Of a stretch of DNA of 64,000 nt, positions 63,774-64,000 are shown one piece after another (the stretch's first letter is position 1; every line of letters begins with the position of its first letter). Origin of the DNA: Micromonospora sp. WMMD812 (lineage in GTDB: Bacteria > Actinomycetota > Actinomycetes > Mycobacteriales > Micromonosporaceae). Made by a program: the position numbers and the translations under genes. The DNA lies in contig NZ_CP114904.1 in the NCBI RefSeq assembly GCF_027497215.1, positions 6,850,501 through 6,914,500 of the forward strand, in the 5' to 3' direction. A model generated the notes under the pieces. That model ran no database searches and was not told where the DNA came from. It worked only from the letters and a program-made list of their open reading frames with translations.

Positions 63774-64000
63774 TCAGCTGACCTGCTCGGCCAGGCCGAC
63801 GATGATGCCCTCCGGGCCACGGACGTAACAGAGCCGATGGCTGTCGCCGTACTGGACCAGCTCGCCGACGAGTTCGGCGCCGTGGGTGCGCAGGCGGGCG
63901 ACGACGTCCTCGATGTCGTCGACGGCGAACATGATGCGACCCATGCCCAGCGTGTTGGCCGGTGCGTTCTTCGGCTCGGCGCTGATCGCCTTCGGCGTGT
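63774..64000 (-). CDS. Glyoxalase/bleomycin resistance (VOC) protein, 5' end outside window
   Basis: The last 75 codons of a VOC-fold protein: LGMGRIMFAVDDIEDVVARLRTHGAELVGEL, YGDSHRLCYVRGPEGIIVGLAEQ, with the Glu metal-ligand position in RGPEG. The N-terminal half lies beyond the window. It is upstream of, and probably co-transcribed with, the PNPOx-like gene. Confidence 0.85.
   Translation of the reverse strand, partial: TPKAISAEPKNAPANTLGMGRIMFAVDDIEDVVARLRTHGAELVGELVQYGDSHRLCYVRGPEGIIVGLAEQVS

Noticed and set aside
1..64000. tRNA, rRNA, CRISPR, phage and large biosynthetic gene clusters.
   Set aside because: No T-loop-like GTTCGAATC or other tRNA signature, no spacer-repeat arrays, no phage structural genes and no PKS/NRPS-type genes were seen by reading; a tRNA scan was not possible.

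Overview
The window is high-GC DNA with strong G/C bias at third codon positions, many GTG starts, several genes with a TAnnnT box 6-7 nt before the start codon (leaderless transcripts), and actinobacterial families (HelR/HelD-type helicase, ECF41 sigma factor, actinobacterial-type MraY, LAL regulator, DinB/DUF664, large secreted S8 proteases). An actinomycete, probably of the Micromonosporaceae or a close relative, is the best inference; no rRNA or tRNA was seen to fix this. It reads as an accessory chromosomal region: many unrelated one- and two-gene units, several decayed genes, one intact insertion sequence and one transposase remnant.

Layout. 0-9 kb: Kup potassium importer convergent with a TMEM175-type channel gene; a HelR-like RNA polymerase helicase whose promoter region carries a 19-bp inverted repeat resembling the rifamycin-associated element; a DoxX-like protein; a CGNR-type regulator divergent from an MFS exporter around a palindromic operator. 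9-15 kb: a solitary mraY, two small overlapping genes (one zinc ribbon), a TAT-exported sugar isomerase-like protein, and a YcaQ-like winged-helix protein. 15-19.5 kb: a 1467-residue secreted subtilase with Kelch-like repeats. 19.7-36 kb: a patchwork of small genes (DUF1801, YcxB-like, DUF899 with divergent HxlR regulator, IS110 element, nucleotidyltransferase-fold protein, two GNATs, peptidase E, YdeI, DinB, SnoaL-like, IF-1, lipoprotein, DUF2267, ECF41 sigma factor, quinone oxidoreductase). Here lie two pairs of dispersed repeats and a GNAT-infA operon preceded by two short leader ORFs. 36.6-42 kb: a secreted sorbosone/glucose dehydrogenase-like protein ending in four apparently identical 438-bp discoidin repeats, followed by a GH3 lipoprotein. 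42-54 kb: a membrane protein, an LtrA protein, a broken LAL/LuxR regulator, and a second, frameshifted and amber-interrupted giant subtilase related to the one at 15 kb. 54-64 kb: a DUF6745-like protein, a Pro/Ser/Thr-rich secreted protein, a TetR-controlled DUF308/flavoprotein operon with repeated operator boxes, a second LtrA protein, a PadR-DUF1048-DUF1048 operon with tandem operators, and a PNPOx/glyoxalase operon cut by the window end.

Themes. Three loci could relate to survival of antibiotics that hit core machinery (RNA polymerase: helR; translation: GNAT-infA with leader ORFs; cell-wall lipid I synthesis: extra mraY), but these links are inference. Small regulator-target pairs, each with a visible operator, recur (CGNR-MFS, HxlR-DUF899, TetR-DUF308/flavoprotein, PadR-DUF1048). 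Several reading-frame breaks are single-base indels in G/C runs, so some apparent pseudogenes may be assembly errors.
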